The notes under the pieces are model-generated. The model saw nothing but the letters and a program-made list of their open reading frames with translations, ran no database searches and had not been told where the DNA came from. Both the position numbers and the translations under genes were made by a program. This document shows positions 12,735 to 24,095 of a stretch of 64,000 nt of DNA, piece by piece (positions within the stretch are counted from its first letter, which is position 1; every line of letters begins with the position of its first letter). Location: positions 41,384,070-41,448,069 of the forward strand of contig CM040423.1 of NCBI GenBank assembly GCA_022702705.1, given 5' to 3'. The DNA comes from Papilionanthe hookeriana x Papilionanthe teres. Taxonomy: Eukaryota; Streptophyta; Magnoliopsida; Asparagales; Orchidaceae.

Positions 12735-12985
12735 TAGGTGGGTAGGCTCTCACCTAGGGTGTGCTCCTAAACTCTAGGAATCCTACACTATGAACTAGGT
12801 GGTTGGGCTCTCACCTAAGGTGTGCACCTAAAATCTAAGAAGTCTACACTGTGAACTAGGTGGATAGACTCTCACCAAAGGTGTGCACCTAAAATCTAGG
12901 AAGCCTACATTGTGAACTAGGTGGATGGGCTCTCACCTAAGGTGTGCTCCTAAACTCTAGGAAACCTACACTGTGATTTGTGCTT
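12735..12985 (-). repeat. 60-bp tandem array in right LTR
   Basis: About four units with CTCACCTAAGGTGTGCACCT and TACACTGTGAACTAGGTGG, the reverse complement of the array at 4750-5050. It has fewer copies than the left array. Confidence 0.65.
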
Positions 12986-13204
12986 GAAGTGATTTAAGGT
13001 GTTACATCCTCGATTAAGAGCTTTCCAACTGCTCAAATGTCTCTTAAGTGCTTCCTAATCAAATCAGAAATTCCTTATTTTGACTTAACCGTTGAATAAA
13101 ACAAAATTAAGTAAAAAAAGAAAGAGGTCGACCCACTTGAATAATAAAAATAAATAAATAAAGAGCGAAACCGCAAGCGGGTTGGCGTAAAAGCATTTAA
13201 GTTT

Positions 13205-13865
13205 TTTCAAAATGGTACTCGAATCCGCCCAAAAATGACATTTAAACATTTCCAAACCTTCGACAAAATAACCAAAAGAAATAAGCGTTTAAAGATTTCA
13301 AAACTTTAACAAATTAATCCAAAAAATAACATTTAAACCTTTCCAAAAGCTTCAACATAACAGCCCAAAGAAATGGACATTTAAAGACTTCAAAACTGTA
13401 GCTAATTAACAAAAGAAAAAACATTTAAACATTTTCAAAAGCTTCAACATAACAGTCTAAAAAAAGGGGCAATTAAACATTTCTAAACCTTACAACTAAT
13501 CCAAAGAAAAGAGCATTTAAAGATTTCAAAATTGTAGCAAATCAAGAAAAAAAGTAGCATTTAAATATTTCCAAAAGCTTCAAAATAACAACCCAAAGAA
13601 AAGAACATTTAAAGACTTCAAAACTAAAGCAAATTAACTCAAAAAATAACATTTAAACCTTTCCAAAAGCTTCAACATAACAGTCCAAAGAAATGAGCAA
13701 TTAAACATTTCCAAACCTTACAACTAACCCAAAGAAAATAACATTTAAAGACTTCAAAATTGTAGCAAATCAACCCAAAATGTAGCATTTGAACATTTCC
13801 AAAAGCTTCAACATAACAGTCCAAAGAAATAGATAATTAAACATTTCCAAACCGTACAACTAACA
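13205..13865 (-). repeat. Tandem array in right LTR (~130-bp units)
   Basis: Inverse counterpart of the 3850-4510 array: repeated CATTTAAACCTTTCCAAAAG, TTCAACATAACAG.CCAAAG and CATTTAAAGACTTCAAAA. Confidence 0.6.
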
Positions 13866-14994
13866 CACGAAGATTTTAGAATTTTTCAAAGAGTGAGACA
13901 TCACTTTGATCTTCTTCCTCCAAACATGTTAAGATGTAAGCATATATGAGTATTTAAAACATTATTTTTCACTTCCATGAAGCAAATGACAAGTAAGGAG
14001 AAAAGAGAGCTTCAAAAGTCAATCCGAACATGCCAACTTGAAATTGATGCCAAATTTAAGTACATTCCAACAAACTCAATGATATAGTATACAATCAAAA
14101 TCGTAGGGAAAGAATCGATTCCCCTTTCAATACAGTGCTCCCTAACATTTCAGATTTCATAACATAAACATTCAATTTTTTAGATTTCATTATATAAGCA
14201 CCACAAACTTTCAGATTTTAAAATGTAAACACCTCAAACTTTCTAAACTTTGTAAACAAAGCATAAAACTCTCAGATTTTTCAAAAGTGAAGCACCAAAG
14301 CATTTGTAAACTTTATAAGTTGGATATGAGAGCTTTCAGATTTTTTTTTTAAGAATAATGCACTGCAACTTTCCAAATTTTATAAAATGTAAAACAAAAT
14401 GCGGCCTTAATCATGCTTTGAAATTATTCAATTAAGGAGCAAGTAGAGAACAAATGAAACTCCTAAATATCATTTTAAGCGTAAATTCTTGCAAATACAA
14501 GTTCCACCAAGCATTTCTCTCTTTCCTTTTCCTCTCCTTTTTTTTATCAACAAGTATGTAAAGCAAGAATCATAGGATCTTTCTTTTTATTTTTTTTAAG
14601 AACTAAAAAGAAACATAGGATGGAGATATGCATTTAAAAACTAACAAACAAATTAAAAAAAGTTTAGCATGGACATTCTTTCCCTTTCTTCCTCTTCTTT
14701 TTTTTGTTTCTCTCTTTTTACTTAGTCAAGAGAAGCATTAGGGCTAAAACAAATCCATCCAACATTGAACAGTAACATATAGCTAAAAGTAAAAGAAAAC
14801 TGCAGCTACAAGAGACCAATCATTAACTAAAAGAGAATGGCAAGCCACACATACTTGCCTAGTTTAAAGGAGATGAAGAAGTGACAGAAATTCAAGAGCA
14901 GCAATCACAATCACGTTTAATCCAGAAATAATTTTAATAGCACCTTCCCTTTTTTTCAAGCTTCAACCACCTAAAACCCTACCCTAGCCAGGGA

Positions 14995-15001
14995 TTTTAT
15001 A
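14995..15001 (-). promoter_or_regulatory. LTR TATA box, right arm
   Basis: TATAAAA on the minus strand, at the position equivalent to 2732-2738. Transcription from it would run leftwards, towards the left-arm promoter. Confidence 0.5.
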
Positions 15002-15982
15002 GGCAAAGGCAGCATTTAGTTCCACTTACCAGCCGACAAATAAGCAACGGGAGAAGCAGAGTCGCGTGGGGAAGAGGAAGAGTTCGGCCACGAGGCATAC
15101 ACACGAGTGGGGAGCTGCTCGGTCGAGCAGGGCTCGAGAGAGCGTACGTGCGGGGAATACCGCGTGTGGGAGAAGAGGAGTCGGGCGCTAGGGTTGCGCT
15201 CAGGCTCGCGAACGGGAGAGCCAGGGCTCGCTCGAGCGGGTGGACCGAACGTGGGAGAGGAGGCGAGGGTTTGACTCGGGCGACAATGTCGAGAGGGGTG
15301 GATCGCGATCGATAAGAAGACCCTGTGTGTGTGTGCGTGTGCGAGAAATTGAATTAGGGATGAAAATAAATGTCTCATTTTTATTACTTTTATGATATTT
15401 TTAAATATTAAATTCTTTTAATTCACACATTTTCGCTCGTGTATGAAGTCATATAAAAAATGTATGTCTTTCTTAGGCAAAGTCGACGCTCCGGACGCAA
15501 CGTTGCAGTCTGTTTCGTCATTCGATGTCGTTTGACTATTTTTTCGATTTGCGTGTCAAATTTCAAATAATAATTCACGTTTTTTTCTTGCGATGAACCC
15601 AAACAATATAGGTGTCCTTCCTAAATAAAATCAACATTCTGGACTCATCGGCGCAGTCCGTTTCGTCATCCGGGGTTGTTTGGACAAATTCATCGGTTTG
15701 CATGCGCGAATGTACGAAAGTCATAAAGGGTGCTCTAAAGCTTTTAAACCCTATGAGAGCACTTTTTGGGCCTCCATAAGCTGGTCCTTAGCCCTTGCAA
15801 CTAAAAGTTGAGTGCTTATGACCACTCATATGAGGCTTCACAAAAAGAGTTAGGAGGTAGCTTGAGTTTTCTACAAGGGTGTCCCGTCACTAGTCCTCTA
15901 GGATGGTCAAATAAGAGAGTCCTAAGGCTAGATCCTAGGCTCTAGGAGGAAGAATTAGACCTCATCGAAAATGAGGTCAACA

Positions 15983-15987
15983 ATAAC
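15983..15987. repeat. Right 5-bp target-site duplication (ATAAC)
   Basis: ATAAC follows the terminal CA of the right LTR directly and matches 1747-1751. Confidence 0.65.
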
Positions 15988-16131
15988 TTGATGGGAAAGT
16001 AGAAAATATCCATTTAATAGGTAAGGAGATACATTGAAATTTCTCATTTCTCGTGTCCAGTGAATATTAAAGAATGATGATTTTATTATTATTATTTTCA
16101 CTTTTAAAAAATAGGATTTGAAACATATTAT

Positions 16132-16411
16132 CTACTTGGGCTTCAATATTTGATAATCTGCCGTCTGATTCAGAAAGCTGCTTAGAATTTGTGACATGGC
16201 GATAATAGGAAGAAGATGAGAAGCTAACTCATCTAAAGAATCTATAATAATGTTCTTAGTTGCAGATGAGATCATGATAAACTTCTCAAGGGTAAGTAAA
16301 ACAGGGGAAGAGTTGGATTTTTTAATATAATCCAGAGTTTCTTCCACATTTTGTTTGCATGCTTGAACTGAAGATGGTAAAATTGCATCTAAGATGAGTG
16401 AAGATAGATCT
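16132..16411 (-). pseudogene. Exon-like open stretch, unidentified
   Basis: On the minus strand a continuous frame of about 93 codons (DLSSLILDAILP... to ...DYQILKPK, stop at 16132) has balanced amphipathic, helix-like composition that differs from nearby AT-rich shadow frames. I do not recognise the protein. No convincing partner exon was found nearby. It starts about 145 bp outside the 14-kb element. It may be a remnant of a gene or of another TE. Confidence 0.3.
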
Positions 16412-16419
16412 TAATTATT

Positions 16420-19400
16420 TATTAGCCGTACTTGTACTTTAATACAAGGAACAATAACACATGATTTTCTTAGTTGTAGATAAGCTTCGAAACAATCAAC
16501 GCAGTTATGCATACAAATTTTACAAGAGGTGCAATATGAATGAATACCTTAAAATGCAATATTTTGCCAATAAACAGGAGAATTCAATCTAAACCTCCAT
16601 AACTTGATGCATAATAATGTTCATGCCAACCGTATTCCTAGCCACAAATGGCCTAGAAAGATGTGCAATTGCAGCATCAACTTGCAAAGGTTTCTCATAG
16701 ATAGAACCCATATGATATCATGTCGACTGAAAAGTAGTATAGCCAAAATCAATAAAAATTTCCCAAACACAAGTAATATGAGGTTTCATAGATGAGTCAA
16801 ATTGAGGAGATCACTCGAGCATATGCATGGAAAAACCACACATATAGTATGATCATTGTGAGGAAAGTTTAGAGTAATATGATTTAACCTATAATTCAAT
16901 AATAAGATGGTGAGGATTCAAGAAGACCTATGGAATATTCTACAATGAAATGTAACATAAATGCATATATATTCTCAAGACCAAGAACACCATAAAGGAC
17001 CTCCTACTTTAAAGAAAGATATAGCTAATTCAGAAATCTAAGACTCAATGAAAATATGACCAAGTTCATCCAAAAAAGGTTTTTTTTTTATTTTTTTTTA
17101 TTTTTTATTTTTTTTTATTTTAATGAGGTCTGATCCTTAATGGTAAATTAAGAAGAGATAGATAGGCGAAGTTCATTGAGAGCTTGAAGCGATCAAGGCC
17201 CCAACAACTTCAGCGAAGGAGTAGGGATCACTGAACAGTAATAGCAAGAGAAATAGTAGTTGTAGCTACTTAGATAGTAGACGATAGGTGAAATGGTGGG
17301 CACCAGAATCATGTTGATGGAGGGAAGGCCTTGTCTGGGGAAATAACCTGAGAAATGATGGCGGAGGATAATGCATGGATATTGAATTATCAATATCCAA
17401 AGCTAATGTTGAACATAAATTAAAGTGTTACAAGCCTCATCAAAATCGCAGGGGCACCATCTTAAGCATTGAAGTCAAAGATATCATGAGGGTGAGTGCA
17501 CCTCTCGAAGATGTCAGTGTCTCATAGAAAAGTTGCTAATACAAATCTAGAAATATTATTCGCACACATGAATGAGTAGAACTAAATGACATTGAAAATC
17601 AACTCACCATTGTGCGGTGAGCAGCAATAACCAGAGGGAGTGCAGACCTACATATGGAGCACGATCATGAGCAAGCATGCATGCAAGAAGGTGAAGATGA
17701 TACTGAGCTTATCGTTATTTGGGGAGCAACTTGAATGCAAACTAGAAGTTCGTGATGGATCATCATTGGGAGAGGAGGATGCTTGCAGTGGCGAACTTGA
17801 GAGAGGCTAAAGCTATCCAAATTGTAATGCATCATGGTTTAGTCTTCAATAATGTAATTATGATGATTCTATGAATGTAGATCACACTTAAAACTAAGAT
17901 TTATAGATTTAAGGGCATTAAATATGTAAAACATATTTTTGTGGGATGCCAGACTATAAATTATGGGAATTGAAATTAAAAAAGTAATGCACCAAATAAT
18001 TGAATCCAAAGAATCCAATCAAAATTTTGAATGATGAAAAAATCATTGATCGATTGAAAATTTTTCACCACAATTAAAATTTTATTTGTATCAATTTTGG
18101 CCTTCAAGAACTCTAGAAGACCAAGAGAAATAAATTTTGAAGAAATAAATGAAGGAAACTGTTCACCAAAGTAATAAAAACTTGTGCCTCACGTTAACGC
18201 GAGGAAATGAGTTTCTCTAGAGTTACATATTTGAATTTGTCCTCCACTCAAATGTACGCACTAACCAAATTGAATCAAACTTATCTATCATATACTTTAG
18301 GTTTTCTATATCTATCATATAGTTTCCAGTTAGTAGCCCTTGCATTAGCTTTGTTCTAAAAACATAGTGATCTTAGCAAAATTTTGTGATGATAAGCCTT
18401 GAAATCATTAAACAAAAAGATGTCTAAAAGTTATATCAATATGCTATAAAACCAAATATTACACCTCGAGAAATGCTCTCTATAAAACACATAAAGGAGC
18501 CGTGAAAGCAACAATTATGATGACAATACAATCTTCCTCTCCCCGCAGCTCTGTATATCTCCACCCAATTTGAAAGAATTCAATATGATGAATTGAGCTT
18601 TTGATATTCAATTAGTAAATTATACATAAATTTTGTACCTCCTACGAAATGATCCTAAGTAATGACAAGTTGGTTTGCTATGCCAATGCACAAATCATAT
18701 TTGAATCCAACATTAGTTGGACACAATTTCATCATATAGAATGGCGTCAAGTTCAAGTTATATATTAGTCTCTAGTAGATTATTGAATGCTAATTCATGA
18801 GGAGATTAAATATGTGAATAATGTAAGGAATTGGCAGTAGGTTATGGAATAAGGTCAAGCCAGACACATTAAAGATTGAATTAATGCTAAAATTCATGAA
18901 TGTTTTAATTTATAATAGTTTATTCCAATGCACTATAAGAATTTTAATGGCTTTGATTTGTTTTTAATTTTTTAAAGGTTTTTGAAGCAATTTTTATTGA
19001 ATATAAATCCACCATTATTTTATCACCGCGTTGAAGCTCTAAATACCTCATTTTAATATTAGCAATAAGCTTATAATTTTCATAGTTAGTACCCAAGTTA
19101 TACAAATGTCCTTAAGCAAGTCTAGCAAATCATATAAATGAAATCAAGCAAGATAATGAAATATTAAGAGACTAATATTATTATTTATGAATATTAATAA
19201 CTGCTTATAACTATTTCTTAGAAAATGAGATGATAATGAAATTAATAACATGAAAATCACATAATTATAATGCTTATTTTGTTGGTCAACCTCTTCAAAG
19301 AAAACTAACTTAAATGACTTGTAACTTAATTATGACGAATCATAGTTGTGTGTTCTTTCATATTTGGTTTCTCTTAAGAAATTTGTTTTTAAAAATTCCT

Positions 19401-21050
19401 TGATTGATTGATTTCACCTAATTCTGATTATAAGATTTGTTCTATGAACTTGTATGTCGCTAGAGTAAAGATAAAATCAACCTCAGTCTGATCATTCTTC
19501 ATATGAGTTTTATCTACAGATAATCCGTCGGGAATTGTGTTATTAGTTTACTCAAATCTATTCATCAAATATAACAGATACACGTAGATTAGTTTCACGT
19601 TTAGAAATATACTTGATTTCAAGTGCATATGAGAGCTCGTGTTTAATTTTGTTTTCACTTCTATTCTGACTTTGGTTGTGCCTTAATTCCCCATTACAAT
19701 AATAATTTGTGATGTGTAGCCATTTTATTTGTCATGGAGTTTATCTCTTTAAACTTCTTTATAGGATGTTGTCTGGTATCATCATGTTGCTAGCATATCA
19801 TGGTGTCAAATAAATTTTAATAAAAGCATATGTATTACTTGTATCTTCACCAATATAAACTCGGGGTTACAAGAAACAAAAAAAAAATACTTCTATTTTG
19901 TTTATAGTTAATGAGGATCATTGGACACTGTAGGTAAATCTTTAGTTCAAAAGTGGTCTTAACCCAATATTAAAGTACTTCAAAAAATAGTGGTTCTAAT
20001 TATCAGAGTTGTTTTAGACGTTCAATTGTAAAAATGTTAAAGATATTAGATAAGTGACTTATGAATTGGATACATACACCTTGGAATTGTAATTTTTCTT
20101 TAATTGAAGAAATATTTTGGTGAGTATTAATTAAGAAAATCGATATTGTGATGGTAATGACTATGACCTTATGTTGTTATTTATTATTGTTAGATTATGG
20201 TCGACAAAGAGGGATGATTTGAATTTTTTAAAGTGAAACCTATGAATGAATAATTTAATTTCTAATAAAAACATTTTCAATGAGTCTAGTTTCTTCCTTT
20301 TTTCATGCAAATGAGTATATTCCTTTGTTTTATCATTGTCATTTATAACTTGTTTTTCTAGTTTTTTTTTTTTAATACTGCTAGGTTATTCATGACTTTA
20401 TTGCTATCTAAAATCAACTCTGAAACCTGGTTTTGGCTAAGCTCAATTAATAAAGTTAAAATAAACTTGTTTTAAGATTTTAATTGAAAGAAAGATGGAT
20501 TCATTTATTCATTAAATGGATAATCTTAATGAAAAGGGTGATGGGGAATGTGTTGAGATGCTTAGGCTATACAATGTAGAACAAGAATGTATTTGTAGTT
20601 CATCTTGAATCATTGAGTAGAGATTAATAAAGTTGTCAAGTAAAAGAAGTTTATGTTCTTTATATTGACGAGTTCTTACTTAAATTCATTGAACCCTTGA
20701 TTGTAGTTGTGCTAAACTTGGGAGAAAAAGTATGCTTGCTTCTAGCCTACTGTAGTTTGCACTCCTTGTTAGGAAAACTTTGAGATAAAGGTCCCTATAT
20801 GGATTTATCTATGAATTTCGTAGATTTTATTCATTTCAATCAAAGGGCCTCCTTCTAATGCATGGTTTAGGAGGTTATTGATGAATATAATTGTAAAAAT
20901 AATCCTTATTCCAAAGCTTACTCCCTTCTATCTACAACAAACCCATATTTTGTGGACAACAGTTTTTCATCTACAACAATCCAATAATCTATGGAAAGCA
21001 ACTTCCATCTAGAAGAAAAGTTTGCATATAAAATTTTAATAAGAAAAACA
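16420..21050. other. AT-rich region with no gene recognised
   Basis: Nothing convincing was seen on either strand. There is a T/A-rich low-complexity run at about 17080-17125 and scattered short frames only. Some of it is probably old TE sequence. Confidence 0.45.
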
Positions 21051-21099
21051 AACAACAAAAAAGATGGCAGTTAAGCATTTACATGATGAGATCTATCGA

Positions 21100-21575
21100 A
21101 ACTAAGAAAAAAGGGCACAAGATTCATTTATAGTTTTTCTCACAAAACTCTCCATTAAAGCTGATTGGATAATCTTATTGAATGCGAAATAATGAGCTTC
21201 CCTGTTGTCTTTGGCAATGTGCTAAAAAAATGATCTAAAGAGTATAAGGAAAGCGAAACTCCTAGCAATCATGTGATTTTGTTCTCCAAACTGTGTACTG
21301 CATAGTTTGTCTAAAGAAGTTGATGATATTGATATTATCTCCTTCAATGATGATCCCATTGACTTCTAGCATCCAAGACTCCAAGATGGTTTTAATGCAA
21401 TGCACTGCTTTGAGCTCCATTGGGCACTATTCTTGTGCTCAAATCAAGTACCAGCTGCCATCAAGCAGTCTACTCTTTCATCTATTTAATCACGCCCATG
21501 GCAGCTACACATGAAGAAAGAAGTGCCCATCAATATTTGCCTTTAGCCACCTAGGAGGGGCGCACCAAAACTGGG
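21100..21575 (-). pseudogene. LINE-type RNase H domain relic
   Basis: On the minus strand, spread over frames and stops, pieces fit the plant LINE/retroelement RNase H domain in the right order: PPRWLKANIDG (usual start PP..GW.K.N.DG) near 21550, ELKAVHCIKTILESW then IIIEGDN (usual E..A...GL......G...I.IEGDS) near 21400-21330, and HIAKDNREAHYFA near 21220 (usual H..RE.N..AD.LA). It is heavily mutated and certainly inactive. Sequence up to about 23500 on the same strand may belong to the same L1-type element but is too decayed to assign. Confidence 0.5.
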
Positions 21576-21599
21576 AAGAGAACAACCTAGAAGACCGGC

Positions 21600-22739
21600 T
21601 AGTGTCTTAGAGCTCTTGTAGCGCGAAAGATGTCTGGGTGAGTGATTCAAGAGTAGTGGTAACAATGATAGTCGGGGTGCAATACAATCTTTCATGTTTC
21701 TTTGCATTTCGTGCTCTTCATCTTTGGTAAACGATGATGCAAGATTCCTTGCTAATGTTAAATTATGGCTTTCAGAGTTAGATAAATTCTTAATGGCTTC
21801 CTCCCAGCTGGCACTCCACATCTCTATTTCTCAAAATGTTGAGAATTTCTGTTATAAATTTCCAATTAGCCACAATATGTGCTCGGTCTTCTTTATCATC
21901 TCATCCCCACTGGCTATTAAGAGTCTCACTTAAGCCCTTGATGAGCCATTTATTAGTTCGAGCTACATCCTTAGTAATCTCCACTAAAATATATGTTCTC
22001 TTTGATGAATTTGAAGCCTAATAAGCCAATTGTTACTCACGGGTAAGCTTACAAAGGCTCCATCATAAGCCATGGCAGTGATGCTATGACCTGTAAACTT
22101 TAGCGTGAGATCAGGCATGACTACAAATAATTGATTATGTATGGTAAGTTAAACAATTAGATCCACCAATACACTACAAAAGCAGCACCATAATCATTCC
22201 AAACACCACTCACTACTATCTATAAATTCCAAAATTTGCATTACATCTGTTTTCTCAATGTTGATATACGTTGGCCTTTTGGCAAATAGACATCCATGCA
22301 GTCATAAACGCTAATACCCATCCCATTAGCCATGGGCCACCTCACGATATGTTGGAAGCTAGCAACAGCATCCAGCAGGATCTTCAAAGTGACCGAGTCA
22401 GTTCGGTTATGGTGCTATTTCCCAAGAATTTGGCCACTTCTTCTCTAAATGATGGTAGAGAAGGGAGTTAAGATTGGTCATATAATCCTAGGCGACCATG
22501 CATATAGAGACCCTCTCCAATAATTGAGAAATTTGTGAACAACATTTTTTCAACTACAACAGTAACAGTTCAACACTTCTTGAAAAGCAATATTTCTTTT
22601 CTATTATGTAAATAATTTTGAACTCTAGAATTAAAGACTTGTTTCTATATATATTTTTTAATAATTCTTTCTATGCTTATTTATGCTATGCTCCTCATCT
22701 TTTTTTTATGTTGAACCAGGGGATAAAATTAAATTTTTC
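21600..22739. other. No gene recognised; possibly decayed LINE body
   Basis: Short overlapping frames on both strands, none with a recognisable domain. It lies between the RNase H relic and the RTE stub. Part may be the upstream body of the minus-strand LINE. Confidence 0.3.
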
Positions 22740-22755
22740 AGTCTTCCTTTTTCCT
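22740..22755. repeat. 16-bp target-site duplication, left copy
   Basis: AGTCTTCCTTTTTCCT is repeated exactly at 22872-22887, on the other side of the RTE stub. Confidence 0.85.
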
Positions 22756-22871
22756 CTTAATTTATTAGAATTAAACGAAAATTTGACACTAAATGGGACG
22801 CAATGGAGAAAAAGAATTCATGTAGCCGACCCCACTTAGTGGAATTAAGGCTTTGTTGTTGTTGTTGTTGT
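22756..22871 (+). mobile_element. 5'-truncated RTE-type LINE stub (116 bp)
   Basis: The stub encodes only the end of an RTE-clade ORF (...LNGTQWRKRIHVADPT), then TAGTGGAATTAAGGCTTTG and five or more TTG units. The same 3' end is in the longer copy at 27297-27428. A TTG-repeat tail is characteristic of plant RTE LINEs. A perfect 16-bp duplication (22740-22755 and 22872-22887) marks it as one complete, severely 5'-truncated insertion. Confidence 0.85.
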
Positions 22872-22887
22872 AGTCTTCCTTTTTCCT
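22872..22887. repeat. 16-bp target-site duplication, right copy
   Basis: Exact repeat of 22740-22755, directly after the TTG tail and one T. Confidence 0.85.
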
Positions 22888-24092
22888 TTTCTTATTGTAA
22901 TTTTCAAGATAATTTCAAAGATATTATGGTTGTTCACACTGTGGAAAGTTGAAGGGTCCTTTAATATGGAGTTTCCCCTCCATGCAGATGGGTCCCTCTA
23001 CACTGAAAGGCAATCTTCATTAACAGTATTGATTAAAATGTATATAAAAGTCCATCTTTGAAAGCAGTTGTAATTGTCATGAAGAAGATGATGGTAACTT
23101 CCATGAAGAATATAATGGTCAAGAAGCTAGCAACTCCAATGTTGGTGTAACATTTGTATCTTCCCAAAGTCAATCTCAGCCTTATATGTGGTAAACATTC
23201 AAGCCTATAATATCATCGATTATCACAATGGGTGCCTCTCAGGTTGGCTATTGGGAAGGTTCTTGGGACGGTCTTCAAGTGCCCTTGGCACCAACCTTAG
23301 GAAAACCTTGCCCAATCAACCATGCCACTTTCTTCTTGTTTACTTTGGGCCCTAGAGCTATCTATACTCTCGCTTTCTTACAAGCATAAGATGTCAAGAA
23401 CAATGCAACACTCAAATATTTTAGCAATAATGGCCATGATTTGCCTTTTGCTGTACCATCACATTCATTTTTGCTCCCTGCAATCTTTGCAAACCACAGT
23501 CTCAACTTCTAATAAGCCGACCATATAATCACAACTAATGTTCTCACCTCAAACAGCCAATTTCTTGATCGGGACAACGTGCCAACTTCGGTACCGCCCG
23601 CATGTTCTAACACTTGCTTGCACCCACCTACCAACTCCATCACCAATGCCACCACGTGAATATGCTTTTGTACATGTCGCATTCAATGAATGCATCATAA
23701 AAAATCCATAAATGGCAAGGAGAAAGACTTTCAAAGGTTTGGGAACTCAAAGGGTTGGTTTCTTGGTTCCCGTTGTATTTTTCTCGCTAGAGTAATTTGA
23801 GACCCTTTCTTCTTCATTTGCAAAAACTATCCCAAGCTCTTAGAAGATGTCTCTGAAGCTCACTTACAGTACACCGTGTTGTTGAGCTCAACACTATTTT
23901 TTTGCATGTTTAATATCTCCTTGTAACTTACATACTAGAGCATTATTCTTCTCCTCTTTACTTTGTACTATCATAATTCTTCTATCCTCTCTTTCTTAGC
24001 TTGTTCACTCTATAAGGTTCAACTTTGGTTGTCCCACCAAGAATCTAATAAACTTCATCAGCAAAATAATTTGTGAATATAAGTTGCTCGAC
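22888..24092. other. No gene recognised
   Basis: Short frames only. A Pro/Arg-rich stretch on the minus strand near 23200-23400 might be decayed LINE ORF1, but no motif is clear enough to call. Confidence 0.35.
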
Positions 24093-24095
24093 TAA

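Larger units (their letters stand above)
1752..15982. mobile_element. 14.2-kb retrotransposon with inverted ~5-kb LTRs (Tat/Ogre-like)
   Basis: The outer ends are TGTTGACCTC at 1752 and its exact reverse complement GAGGTCAACA ending at 15982, flanked by ATAAC on both sides. The first 5.05 kb and last 5.0 kb are the same sequence in opposite orientation, by eye roughly 85-90 percent identical with indels. They share a GC-rich block, a TATA box, two tandem arrays and the final GCCGACA. Very long LTRs, the primer-site pattern and the gag fragments suggest the Tat/Ogre branch of Ty3/gypsy. No pol region was seen in the 4.2-kb centre. In a normal LTR retrotransposon the two LTRs are direct repeats, so this arrangement is abnormal. 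Mutator-like or foldback elements with long TIRs are the main alternative, but the TG...CA ends, 5-bp duplication and gag remains favour a retrotransposon. Confidence 0.7.
10980..15982 (-). repeat. Right LTR, minus orientation
   Basis: On the minus strand it begins TGTTGACCTC (15982) and ends GCCGACA (10980). Order and content mirror the left LTR: U3 repeat (about 15440-15700), GC-rich block (15040-15320), TATA box (14995-15001), ~130-bp array (13205-13865), 60-bp array (12735-12985). The match runs almost the whole 5 kb with scattered substitutions and small indels, so the element is not very recent. Confidence 0.7.

Noticed and set aside
1752..15982. Mutator-like or foldback DNA transposon with 5-kb TIRs
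   Set aside because: Not excluded entirely, but Mutator elements make 9-10-bp duplications and lack TG...CA ends, primer-site-like motifs and gag; only a 5-bp duplication is present.
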